Of a stretch of 64,000 bases of DNA, positions 23,501-33,729 are shown in pieces. Origin of the DNA: Zoroaster sp. YZ-2022. Lineage: Eukaryota; Echinodermata; Asteroidea; Forcipulatida; Zoroasteridae. Each line of letters opens with the position of its first letter. Positions within the stretch are counted from its first letter, which is position 1. The notes beneath the pieces are model-generated. The model was not told the origin of the DNA, searched no databases, and saw only the letters and a list, made by a program, of their open reading frames with translations. The position numbers were made by a program, and so were the translations under genes. The stretch covers positions 6,758,001 to 6,822,000 of the forward strand of contig CM055823.1 of assembly GCA_029582265.1 (NCBI GenBank). The letters run 5' to 3'.

Positions 23501-24259
23501 ATATTTACTCGTGCAACAGCGCCGATTTTTCTTTGGTGTTACATTTTGGACAATACTTGGGTGATTTTATTTATGAATGGCCTGACTTTGCATGAGAAGA
23601 CGATTTGTTATACACTAGAGGACCATATGTTTTTATCATGGGCATTTGGCTTTTCTGATTTTGAGTTGAAACGAGTTCTGAGAAAGTGACTTTATAAAAT
23701 ATTTTATTTATGACACAAGCTCTCTCAAAATGGGGAAAGGTAAATTATTAATATTTACTTAGAGTCCACTTTACAACATGCAAGGCATGTGTTTGAAAAC
23801 AATTGCATTAAAAATACCAGAGTAACTTTGTTTTAATAGTAATTTATTTTGAATATTCGTAAGTCGGTTTAATGTAAATTTCTCTTTCTTTCAGAGTTTT
23901 ATACTTTGGTTGTCAACAAGTACTTGCCCAAGTGGGACATTGATTACAAACCTTGCGTCTGTAGTGAAACTATACAAGCATCACTGGACAACTTGGGGAT
24001 ATCATACGATATAGAAACTGACCATAAAGGAGTCGTCGACATCACGCCGGTGTTTGACCCCGCCCCTTCGGCCGCTGGGGATCGCCTCCTTGATTTCTTT
24101 ATGCACTGCATAAAGTTTCGTGAAATCGCGTCAGAGGACGCGTTGGCCGAGGGTATGGATCTCCTGCGAAACATCTGCCATGAAAGAGAAGATGGAAGAA
24201 TGATGGCCAACCTAAAGTGGGATGTATTTATCATAAAACGACCATCCAAAGCCCTGTGA
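17077..24259 (+). CDS. HNMT-like SAM-dependent methyltransferase, gene B (4 coding exons, 377 aa)
   Basis: Joined exons: 17077-17503, 18422-18603, 22384-22543 and 23895-24259. Lengths and phases are identical to gene A. The protein keeps ILSLGSGSGELD, TAVEPD and DMIHSIHMMYYV. It differs from copy A by scattered substitutions, including Ala instead of Ser at residue 94, where human HNMT has the histamine-binding Glu28. Both copies are intact, which argues that both are expressed or that the duplication is young. Intron 2 is about 2 kb longer because of a hAT-like insertion. An uncollapsed haplotype is an alternative to a true paralog, but the substitutions and private insertions make that less likely. 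Confidence 0.85.
18422..18603 (+). CDS. HNMT-like gene B, coding exon 2
   Basis: Completes the SAM loop (GELDTAII) and carries VEPD. It ends in phase 0 at GTAAGT. A few substitutions distinguish it from gene A, for example IIQ against IIK and EMAD against KMVD. Confidence 0.85.
19019..19839. mobile_element. CACTG-ended MITE in gene B intron 2
   Basis: About 821 bp with both ends intact (CACTGTAAAA...TTTTACAGTG) and a TA on each side. It sits at the same site as the gene A copy. Confidence 0.75.
20321..20328. repeat. 8-bp target site duplication (left)
   Basis: GTCATTAT occurs here and again at 22304-22311, directly flanking the insertion. Gene A has a single GTCATTAT at the equivalent site (near 9865). 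Confidence 0.9.
20329..22303. mobile_element. Non-autonomous hAT-like element in gene B intron 2 (1975 bp)
   Basis: Terminal inverted repeats start TAGGCCTGGGCGAATA on the left and TAGGCCTGTGCGAATA on the reversed right end. A perfect 8-bp target duplication flanks it and gene A preserves the empty site. The 8-bp duplication and TAGGSCTGGGCG-type ends are typical of the hAT superfamily. Internal ORFs are short and I see no transposase. The interior holds three ~245-bp direct repeats and many TATTCGCGAATA palindromes. Confidence 0.85.
21480..22150 (+). repeat. Three ~245-bp direct repeats inside the hAT-like element
   Basis: Units start near 21484, 21721 and 21966 with CAGTCGATGCAGTCA or a variant. 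The first two are nearly identical and the third is decayed. Each carries paired TACTATTCGCGAATAC palindromes. Confidence 0.8.
22304..22311. repeat. 8-bp target site duplication (right)
   Basis: The second copy of GTCATTAT. Confidence 0.9.
22384..22543 (+). CDS. HNMT-like gene B, coding exon 3
   Basis: 160 nt, phases as in gene A. Encodes DMIHSIHMMYYV and VIFITS. The same CAGCAG acceptor ambiguity is present. Confidence 0.85.
22569..23320. repeat. Intron 3 palindromic minisatellite (gene B, ~8 units)
   Basis: The same ~93-bp hairpin unit as in gene A, with about two more units. Internal variants differ between the copies, so the array has changed by unit gain or loss since the duplication. 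Confidence 0.85.
23455..23593 (+). CDS. Possible alternative terminal exon of gene B
   Basis: After GATTTCAG at 23447-23454 a phase-1 reading continues exon 3 in frame. It begins EKPPVYWSKTNKRPSYIYS and runs about 46 residues to a TGA near 23593. Splicing here instead of at exon 4 would replace the C-terminal domain with a short tail. The gene A copy is shortened. Only a transcript would confirm use. Confidence 0.25.
23895..24259 (+). CDS. HNMT-like gene B, coding exon 4 (terminal)
   Basis: Begins EFYTLVVNKYLPKW and ends IIKRPSKAL then TGA. Same 365-nt length as gene A. Confidence 0.85.
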
Positions 24260-24388
24260 AATAGTAATTGTTTGATTTGAAAACATGCATAACTCTGTAT
24301 CAATTTTGAATCGTCTACCTAGGAGTAAAAACAGGCACCTAGTGAGGATAGAGATGGTTGTTGTCTTATTAGGTGGTGTGGGGATATT

Positions 24389-25538
24389 GAAGGTCCTGTG
24401 AAGAGTGTATTTACCAAACTTTATTTTTTGGTGCTGTTTTATTGATTGGTATGAAATTTTAAATGTTTTTTTTGTGTCGAGTGGGTTATTAATTGTTTAT
24501 CTAATAATTAAAAATTGACCCCTCGAATTTTCGAAGTTTTAACGAAACGTTCGTGACGTACACAAAGGCAGAGAATTTTACACTCGCGGAGCTAGTAGGC
24601 GGTATGGTTTGGTGCCAGACTTTGATCGGATAACAGTCTAATAATTATAGAGGGTCGAGTTGTCCCCGTCACGGTACAATGCACGCTTAGCGTTGTCATG
24701 CATTTTAGGCCAGAAGCACGGGAGAATTACTCTACGAAAAGCTAGCAGTAACACGCGAAAAGCATGTCCGAAAGAGAGGAGAGTTATCCGTGAAACGCAG
24801 CAGAAGCCCCATCATGCGGTCGGAACACACACCGAAGGCAATGCTAACATTACGGTGTTATTTTATGAAATAACAGAAACAGTTGAGTCAAAGTTCTGAT
24901 CATTTAAAAAAAACTCAAAACAAGCGCAGGTATAATGAGAAAGGTTTAATGTTTTTATGTTTGTCTTGCCAGGATATAAAATCAAACACGATGTTTTTAT
25001 TAATGCGGAAAATCACGGCATGTTTTCATGCCGTGAACACTGAAACGGTGAGCATGGTGTGAACATGTCGTTTTGCACAGAAGTGGACTGGGTTATGCAT
25101 GGGAGTATTACTAAATGGCCACTTACCCTGAGTGTTTCTCGCTTTAAAAAACACCTCTTCTTCGTTGGAGCCTTCACAGCCTTCTTGGAATTGCATCTGG
25201 TAGCAGCATGGCCTTATAAGTCATACCGAACTGGCTGTGAAGGCCCCGTTCAAAGCATGTCTGCTCGAAGTGTGCACTACATAAGAATGTGATGAGCTGT
25301 ACGACGCATACTTGGGCAAGTGGCGTGGATCGCGGATTGGGAATTGCCTCATTGTACGTCACGAATGTTATGTTAATGAGGGGTGTATGGGCGTGTCGAA
25401 AAGCACCCCCAAATTTAAAAATTAATATTTGTATGGTATAAACGTGAGGGGAAAAATTTACATATGACAAATATATAATCCAGTAGGCATACTTTATTGT
25501 ATACAATGAAAAAAAACCGCCTATTTCATAGGACCTTT
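24389..25538. mobile_element. ~1.15 kb insertion in the gene B 3' flank
   Basis: Gene A reads GGGATATT directly into Rep1 (AACCCAAG). At gene B the two halves are separated by this segment, whose ends are inverted (AAGGTCCTGTGAA at left, TTCATAGGACCTT at right). No transposase is seen and the ORFs inside are short. Superfamily unknown. Confidence 0.7.
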
Positions 25539-26888
25539 AACCCAAGTTTTCTAGATGCTCCTCAAAATATGTAACAACCTATAAAAAACAAGAAAAATAG
25601 CAACAAAATATATGAGATTATTAACCACCGTCATGTACATCCCCCGAAGGTTGTTTTTATGAAACCTGCTATAGGTTCGGGACGTAAGGCCGATAACTAC
25701 TATTTTTCATTTATACTACAGGTCCTTTAGTTTGGTAAGCAGTTTGCAACAGCTAATTCTCTATTTGTAAAATAGTAAAAAGTATAATGTATGCATGTAC
25801 ACTGACATTGTCATTAACATAAACATATTTCTTGGATTAGCAGGGATTTTGGCTTGAATGGCAAAATGTGATTCTGTAAATGGTACAGTAGATCTTATGC
25901 TCTTGAAGAAGTTCTGCTAGCAGATATAAAGCATCATATTTAGATATAGTAAGACGAAATAATATCTTTTAAGATACTAGTAAGAGTTATGTGAAGAATT
26001 TCGATCCGTATGCTTTGAATGCCTGAATGCTGGTGCTGGAGGGGCGTAAGTGGCTTGGTGGAGGTTCCTGATGCTAGGATTTTGGGCTTTGGGTTTTTCC
26101 AGCTCGCTGTGGTATCAGTAGATAGAGGATATTCTGAATGGTGATTTTTTTTTGTGTTTGAAAAACTTCGTGAGGAAATTATGCTTCCTCACGATGTCCA
26201 CTTTTATTTATTATTTATATTATTATTATTATTTACTCTCAGTCACCCTAAACAAAACCAATAGCCAATAAAGTGTAAGGGGTTACATATACGATATGTC
26301 ATCCACCATGCAAGATTACATTTGCTGATGTTTTTCTTAAATAGATCATAAGTTGGTGGAAAGCAATCAGCTGGAAGGGCGTTCCATTGTAATGGATCTC
26401 AGTACCCTTGATTTTGGGGAGTCGAAGATAGTGAGGGTGTTCACCTGCTTGTTTAGCAAAGCGAGTAACACGAGAGAAAATCCCTGCACTTAGGTACTAG
26501 CTCATGTAGCAGAACAATCCTTTTTTTTAAATTTTGACCTGGTACTAATGCTTGTGCTGTTCTTGTAGACGTAGCAATTACATAAACATAAAAAAATATA
26601 TAATTAATAATGTGTGAACTAACAAATGTATTATTACATAATTTATTAATAGAAAGTGAAAGATAATATTGTAGCAAATTAAATATCAGTTGTTTTAACC
26701 AACCACACACCACCATCATGACGTGTAATTCTTATCTCTTACAACTAATCACCATTGATGACGAAATAATGTATGTACAAGAAGACCCTTGTTATGACAA
26801 CGATGCAATCAGCATGGTTCGAGCTGTGATTTAATAGAAACGAACCAAAAAACAATAAGCATCTGACAAACATCATTTACAATTCACT
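25539..26888 (+). repeat. Rep1 dispersed repeat, copy D, 5' half
   Basis: Collinear with copy A (1-1130) and copy B. Interrupted by FB2 and continues at 31911. Confidence 0.8.
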
Positions 26889-26894
26889 AATTGT
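26889..26894. repeat. FB2 target site duplication (left)
   Basis: AATTGT here and again at 31905-31910. The uninterrupted Rep1 copy B has CACTAATTGTCTCAA at this point. Confidence 0.8.
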
Positions 26895-26936
26895 TATGGT
26901 GTTCTAAAAAGGACACATGGACATTGCAAGAAGAGT

Positions 26937-27396
26937 GTTGTCGCGTCGCACTTGAAGTGTGTCGCGTCGCACTAGAAGTGTAGTCGCGTCGCACTAGAAG
27001 TGTAGTCGCGTCGCACTAGAAGTGTGTGGCGTCGCACTAGAAGTGTGTCGCGTCGCACTAGAAGTGTAGTCGCGTCGCACTAGAAGTGTTGTCGCGTCGC
27101 ACTAGAAGTGTGTCGCGTCGCACTAGAAGTGTTGTCGCGTCGCATTAGAAGTGTTGTCGCGTCGCACTAGAAGTGTAGTCGCGTCGCACTAGAAGTGTGT
27201 CGCATCGCATTAGAAGTGTTGTCGCGTCGCACTAGAAGTGTAGTCGCGTCGCACTAGAAGTGTTGTCGCGTTGCACTAGAAGTGTGTTGCGTCGCACTAG
27301 AAGTGTTGTCGCGTCGCATTAGAAGTGTTGTCGCGTCGCACTAGAAGTGTAGTCGCGTCGCACTAGAAGTGTTGTCGCGTCGCACTAGAAGTGTTC
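26937..27396 (+). repeat. FB2 left subterminal array, 21-22-bp units
   Basis: About 21 units such as GTCGCGTCGCACTAGAAGTG with one or two linker bases (T, TA or TT). The TTGTCGCGTCG/TAGTCGCGTCG core is identical to that of the FB1 array. Confidence 0.92.
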
Positions 27397-27686
27397 ACCA
27401 TTGCAGTTTTTTCTCGTATGAAGAGCCGTATGTGACTAAATTTCGACTAATTAAATATATACGACAAAAATAAATGTAAATCCATATAATTATTTACTAG
27501 AAAAACCAGTTATACAAAAGCGGCAACCAGACTGGTTGGCAGCTAGCATGCATACAGATTTATATTCCTTTAAAAAAGTCCTCCACAGCCCATACATTAT
27601 TGTTTTACAGAAAGGTTTTGTTTATGAATTAGTGTTGTAGTTAACAAAAATGTTGCTAATCCTGTTACAAATATTTACAACCTAAA

Positions 27687-27750
27687 CCTAGTCTCGATCC
27701 CAACTACCTACATGGAAGGTGAGAATTCTAAACCACAAGACTACCATGCC
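27687..27750 (-). ncRNA. tRNA-Gly-like SINE head in FB2 left arm
   Basis: On the minus strand GGCATGGTCGTC..., GTGGTTTAGAATTCTCACC and a CTTCCAT loop resemble tRNA-Gly. The T-arm is degraded. It mirrors 31221-31284 and matches 61319-61380. Not a working tRNA. Confidence 0.4.
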
Positions 27751-27879
27751 AGTCGAATTTGGCGGTGAATTAAGTACAGAAGAACCTTTGTAAAATTGTA
27801 TTTATAAAATAATATAAATTGTTCAGAAAAATATTGCGCAGGCCTACAGGGTTCACTCGCCCCCACCGCCCAGGGCCGT

Positions 27880-27985
27880 AGCGAGCGGGGTCAGGAGGTA
27901 TGGGGTGTGACACCCCAATAATTGTTCTCAGTCGGCAAATCAAAGGTACTAGAGCAAAGTTGGTCCAAAATAACTTTCCAGTCAG
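27880..27985. repeat. 'GGGCCGTAGCGAGCGGG' repeat fragment
   Basis: The word AGGGCCGTAGCGAGCGGG followed by ACACCCCAATAATTGTTCTC recurs in the right FB2 arm (~31000-31105) and at 48670-48815, outside any foldback element. This repeat was incorporated into the FB2 arm. Confidence 0.6.
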
Positions 27986-29164
27986 CAACATTTGTATGTT
28001 TTATATACTGATGCCTCTTTTCACAACAAACTATTTTAAAGCAGAACCTTACCCTAAATTCATGGTCACACAATAATGTAATTATATGGGGTGGGGCTAG
28101 ATGACAGATAATTAAAAGCAAAAAGGACACAAACAGATGATTTTATTTTTATAAAAACTTGTTTTCAATCATCAATCATTCAATATTGTGTACATGTGCA
28201 ACGGTGTCCCAAATAATTATGTCCCACAAGTTGCATTTTGAGATAATCAAATTTGTTATTTCTTTTGAAGCCTTTTTGTCTATAATTTCAGTATAACTAT
28301 TTTTTCAAAATGATTTTTTAAAGTTCATGAGACAAACATTTCACATAATAAACAACCTGAATGTATTTTCACTATTGCTAAAGCTTTCAGGCGGGAGTTA
28401 TGCATCAACAAATCCTTACAGAAAAGAAATATATTTTCCAAAAAAAAAACTTTCTTAGTTGGTAGACTTTCACAGGTCTGTAAGTCTGACCAAGTTCCAA
28501 TTTTTCAGTGTTACTTTGACTTGTGTCACCATAAAATGACACAGACTCAAGGTTTGAGGAATACGTGTCTGCTATGAAAGTTTAATACATACTTAATACA
28601 AAGTTGATGACCAGTTGTAACAGTTGTACTTAAAGAATTGCCAATCACGAAAAATTGTTTTGACATTTATTAATATTTCATTAATAGTGTTACTTTCCTT
28701 CTGTTTCTCTGATTTTTGGATGTTACGAACCTAGAATAGTGACTGGATTATTTTAATTTCTGATTATTACTTAATTGCTATTATTTTACTTTATTGCATT
28801 TTCCACTTTTTTATTGTTGGTGATTCCTCAGTTAAATCAAATTGCTTACACTTTTATTGTAATCTACTGAATGACAGGTTTTATAATTCATCTCGTTTCC
28901 ACTTATCATTTTGTTGTAAACCTTGTAAAAAATTAACGTTTCCGAGTTATTTGTAAATTTATAGCCCACCATTGTTCAGTCACTCTGAGAATTAGAAACC
29001 CTAAATTCACTGTATTACTGGTTGCAGGTATTCCAGATGAAGACCATCTGGACTTATGCCTCCAGTTTTGCAATTTTCTTGGTTTCCATATTAATTGTGT
29101 TAGTACCGGTCGTTATATTATTAAATTCACTATCGAATTCTTTGATACAAACGAACATTGTGTA

Positions 29165-29753
29165 TATGTGACCCGCTCTGCGAAAAAGGGTATTAAGGGA
29201 CGCTATGCCGGCTATTACCCGTAAAGGGCTGTTCTATGTGGAGAGGGTGGAAAAAAATTCACAACGTGATTTATTTTCTTGTTGGTTTATTGGCTTCTAT
29301 CAATACTTTCATAATTTATTTACAAAAATATTATTATTGATGAGTAAAGATGAAAAAACAAAAGTTTAAATTTTATACATTATGCAAATTAGCAAAAATA
29401 TTTGAAAAAATACTTCAAGATGCTTGATAATTCAAATTTATATTGCACAAGCATTCCTAAAGGAGCTCAAAAGGAACATAACTGTTGCAATGGGCATTCA
29501 AGAGAGTTTCTTCTTAGCTCATTTCTTTTTCCACTTGCTGTGTTTAAAGGGCTGTATCTCTGAAGGCACTTCCGTTAATTTGTACAATATGAATATGCAA
29601 AAATCAGTATATCTCCAGAATGCAAAATGCCACAGGATTCAAACCTACACCAAATTAAAGCTTATAATGTAACCAATTCAGCTAGCTATGTATGTAACTA
29701 AATTTTTTAATTTTGTCCCATAATACCCATTTTTGTGGAGCCGGTCACATATT
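29165..29753. mobile_element. TATGTGACC-ended MITE, copy 1 (in FB2 centre)
   Basis: About 590 bp with imperfect inverted ends TATGTGACCCGCTC and GAGCCGGTCACATA, plus GGGTATTA inside each. A second copy lies at 35354-35993. No ORF of note. Confidence 0.75.
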
Positions 29754-31220
29754 GTCTATTCATGCCATAGTACAGTGTCACTTCTTATCATCAGCCAAGG
29801 TATGGCCTTGGGTGGGTTTGTTTACATTCTGGCAGAGACCTTTGGTCTGCCTAGGGACTTTGGTTTGGTATGGTAGGTCATTAATATGTTAGGGATAGCC
29901 AGATATTTAAGTGTTTTGGGACTGATGGAATAAGCCACGAATATGTATAAAACATATCACTGGCTGAAATATCGCGGGATGGTAATTTTAGTTGGCAGAA
30001 AGAAATCGCCCACCCCGCTTGCTGAGGACCTGGTTGGTGGGGACGAGTGAATTTGATTTAACTGAGGAATCACCAACAATAAAAACGTGGAAAATGCAAT
30101 AATAGCAATTAAGTAATAATCAGAAATTTAAATAATCCAGTCACTATTCTAGGTTCGTAACATCCAAAAATCAGAGAAACAGAAAGTAACACTACTGATG
30201 AAATATTAATAAATGTCAAAACAATTTTTTATGATTGGCAATTCTTTAATTACAACTGTTACAAGTGGTCATCAACTTTGTATTAAGTATGTATTAAACT
30301 TTCATAGCAGACACGTATTCCTCAAACCTTGAGTCTGTGTCATTTTATGGTGACACAAGTCAAAGTTACACTGAAAAATTGGAACTTGGTCAGACTTACA
30401 GACCTGTGAAAGTCTACCCACTAAGAAAGTTTTTTTTAGTAAAATATATTTCTTTTCTGTAAATGTATTATTTTGTTGATACATAACTCCAGCCTATGAA
30501 AGCTTCAGCAATAGTGAAAATACATTCAGGTTGTTTATTATGTGAAATGTTTGTCTCATGAATTTTAAAAAATAATTTTGAAAAAATAGTTATACTGAAA
30601 TTATAGACAAAAAGGCTTCAAAAGAAACATTGAATGATGTATTCCATAACATATATAAATGTGTTTCTGCCTAGAGTTAATACATTCCTAGAGTTAGTTG
30701 TGTCACAAATTTGATTATCTCAAAACGCAACTTGTGGGACACAGTGTTGCACATGTACACAATATTCCTTTAAATTAACAGTAGGCCTATATAATGGTTG
30801 ATGATTGAAAACAAGTTTTTATAAAAATAAAATCATCTGTTTGTGTCCTTTTTGCTTTTAATTATCTGTCATCTAGCCCCCCATATAATTACATTATTGT
30901 GTGACCATGAACTTAGGGTAAGGTTCTGCTTTAAAATAGTTTGTTGTGAAAAGAGGCATCAGTATATAAAACATACAAATGTTGCTGACTGAAAATTTAT
31001 TTTGGACCAACTCTTGCTCTAGTACCTTTGATTTGCCGACTGAGAACAATTATTGGGGTGTCACACCCCATACCCCCTGACCCCGCTCGCTACGGCCCTG
31101 GGTGGTGGGGACAAGTGAACCCTGTAGGCCTGCGCAATATTTTTCTGAATAATTTATATTATTTTATAAATACGATTTTACAAAGGTTCTTCTGTACTTA
31201 ATTCACCGCCAAATTCGAGT

Positions 31221-31284
31221 GGCATGGTCGTCTTGTGGTTTAGAATTCTCACCTTCCATGTAGGTAGTTGGGATCGAGACTAGG
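31221..31284 (+). ncRNA. tRNA-Gly-like SINE head in FB2 right arm
   Basis: The inverted partner of 27687-27750. It retains an A-box-like region and a TCC anticodon-like triplet. Degenerate. Confidence 0.4.
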
Positions 31285-31599
31285 TTTAGGTTGTAAATAT
31301 TTGTAACAGGATTAGCAACATTTTTTGTTAACTACAACAATAATTCAGAAACAAAACCTTTCTGTAAAACAATAATGTATGGGCTGTGGAGGACTTTTTT
31401 AAAGGAATATAAATTCCAAAATTCATGTTTAGTACCGTACGGTACTTATGCATGCTAGCTGCCAACCAGTCTGGTTGCTGCTTTTGCTTTTGGTTTTTCT
31501 AGTAAATATATGGATTTACATTTATTTTAGTCGTATATATTTAATTAGTCGAAATTTAGTCACATACGGCTCTTCATACGAGAAAAAAACTGCAATGGT

Positions 31600-31865
31600 G
31601 AACACTTCTAGTGCGACGCGACAACACTTCTAGTGCGACGCGACACACTTCTAGTGCGACGCGACTACACTTCTAGTGCGACGCGACACACTTCTAGTGC
31701 GACGCGACTACACTTCTAGTGCGACGCGACAACACTTCTAATGCGACGCGACACACTTCTAGTGCGACGCGACAACACTTCTAGTGCGACGCGACACACT
31801 TCTAGTGCGACGCGACTACACTTCTAGTGCGACGCGACACACTTCTAGTGCGACGCGACAACACT
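31600..31865 (-). repeat. FB2 right subterminal array, 21-22-bp units
   Basis: Inverted copy of the left array, with about 12 units against about 21. Confidence 0.92.
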
Positions 31866-31910
31866 CTTCTTGCAATGTGCATGTGTCCTTTTTAGAACAC
31901 CATAAATTGT

Positions 31911-32888
31911 CTCAATTTTAGTTACATGAACAATAATGATCAAAACAGTTGATTATCAAAAATTGTGTCCCCTGTGTATTAATTCTCATTGCCTAAATTT
32001 TGCTTTGTCATCAACATTTGAAATCAAATCTCCAAATTTAACCCTTTCAGCTTGAATCATCACATTATCCTCAGCAAAAACATAACTAGACTAGCTCTAT
32101 GAACTTCTTCCTTCGTATACACTACGTCAGAGTTCTACCGATGAAACCTCATTTTCCCCCATACATGCAATATGTTGAATAAAATGATGCATGTTTCCAC
32201 CATTTCCCGTCCCGTTTTAGCCCGTTTTAAAGTACATTTCCATATGTCTGTAGCGTGTGTGCGAATTAGACTTGTCCCGTCTTTATCTCATCAAGGATAT
32301 AGACAGGCTCCATTCGAGAGATTTCATTGAATACGTTACGCTGAATATATTACGTCACGCTTCGAGGCTCGCAGTCGCGGGCGAGCTACCAACCAAGGTC
32401 AAAGTTTAATCTTGTGCAAAACATGGCGGCACGGACATTTTCTGGCGTAATTCACGAGCCTCGAATTAAGTGGATGTCAGATGTTCAGGCTTGTGTGCGA
32501 ATACGAAAACTGATGTGTGCATGCGCGCGGGTCATGTGAATTGCATATTCATTGTAAATGTCACTGCATAAATGCACGTATTTATATGTCACTCGTGAGA
32601 ACTCGGCAACTGATTTAAAAATGGCGTTGTCGCTGAAGATGATTGTATGTAAGTTGAAAGCGGAGGGATTTTCTGGAAGGGAGAAATCATAGGTTTACGA
32701 GTTAGAGAATTTGCTCAACATGTTATTTAGCGTGTGGGGTAGGAGCCATGGTCTGACGTTCACAACGACAAATTACATAATTATTCTAAAAAATAGGAGA
32801 CTGTGAACGGAAGAAGCATTCGGATTAATATCAACATGGCCAGTTGTGCGATGATGGCGGATATATTATGTATGTACGCATTATGGTC
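31911..32888 (+). repeat. Rep1 dispersed repeat, copy D, 3' half
   Basis: Continues copy D after FB2. It includes the ACGTCA-bearing MITE at about 32270-32480 and ends near GGCGGATATATTATG, as copy B does. Confidence 0.8.
32270..32480 (+). mobile_element. TGACGTCA-family MITE, copy 2 (inside Rep1 D)
   Basis: Collinear with copy 1. Contains TTACGTCACGCTTCGAGGCT and the inverted GAGCCTCGAATTAAG. Confidence 0.6.
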
Positions 32889-32889
32889 T

Positions 32890-33725
32890 CGGAGGAATAT
32901 TAAAGTTCAAGTTCAGATATTGTTACTGTTGTACAATATTAATCCCCCCCAAATGATTGATGCATTCCATGGTTATTATTTAACTTTGAAGTGTAACCTT
33001 TTTTTTTCATTTAACAAAAACATCAAAATAATTTAATATAAAAAACATAGTGTTCCAAGTCACACTTGTTAATTTCCAATTTATTGCTTAAATCTCACTT
33101 GTCCAAGTTCAACAGCCAATATCTCAAGAACTAAATGTCCTATTAGAAAACAAATAACACCATTGGATTTCTCACATTAATAGCTTCAGTTTGCTGTATG
33201 ATAAGTGACATATTTGGATAATTTTGTGAAATGAGGTACCACAAATGCTTGGATGGTCAACTTAGCGGCACACAAAGTAACGATTTTACAAATATCTCAA
33301 GAACCGAAAGAGCCTTAATTTGATGTATTTATTGTTATATTTAATTATTTGCCTTGAGGCAAGTTAGAGGCATTGTAAGAAATGGGGATGGGTGGGGTGG
33401 GGAGGTTTGCTTTATCTTTCCTTTTACCGCCCCCGTGTGCATATCTAATTCACTTGAAGCACGCCCTCTCTGGCCTCCAGTTGACCGGGCGTCATAATGC
33501 AGTGAATAGCACAAACGGATTTTACCTTGGTTACCAATTGTCATGTGCTGTATTGGAGTAAAGGTTTGTGCAGAATGCATTGCTTATTAGATTATTCATT
33601 TTTTGTTCAATACATACGTAATTGTCAATAGTTCTCGTTCATTACGTTCTCGTTAATAGCACAGCGATACGTTGGCGGGGTTAGGTGTGTAATTTTCTAC
33701 AATATTTTCTTTTTTCATCACTATA
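32890..33725. other. Intergenic, no gene seen
   Basis: AT-rich with a poly-T tract near 33001. Short ORFs lack support. Confidence 0.55.
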
Positions 33726-33729
33726 TCAT

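Larger units (their letters stand above)
26895..31904. mobile_element. Foldback element FB2 (5.0 kb)
   Basis: Ends are inverted (TATGGTGTTCTAAAAAGGAC...GTCCTTTTTAGAACACCATA). The inverted match then runs inward through 21-22-bp tandem arrays, a tRNA-Gly-like block and about 1.1 kb of unique sequence to about 28834 and 30057, giving arms of about 1.9 kb. The ~1.2 kb centre is single copy except for a nested MITE (29165-29753). No transposase ORF is seen. A 6-bp duplication and an empty site in Rep1 copy B prove insertion. Confidence 0.88.

Noticed and set aside
26937..27396. CRISPR-like array of short direct repeats
   Set aside because: The 21-22-bp units run head to tail with no unique spacers, and the sequence is eukaryotic. 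They are subterminal repeats of a foldback element.
29424..29672. 82-codon ORF repeated at 35736-35918
   Set aside because: Lies inside the TATGTGACC-ended MITE; repetition reflects the element, and the protein has no recognisable domain.
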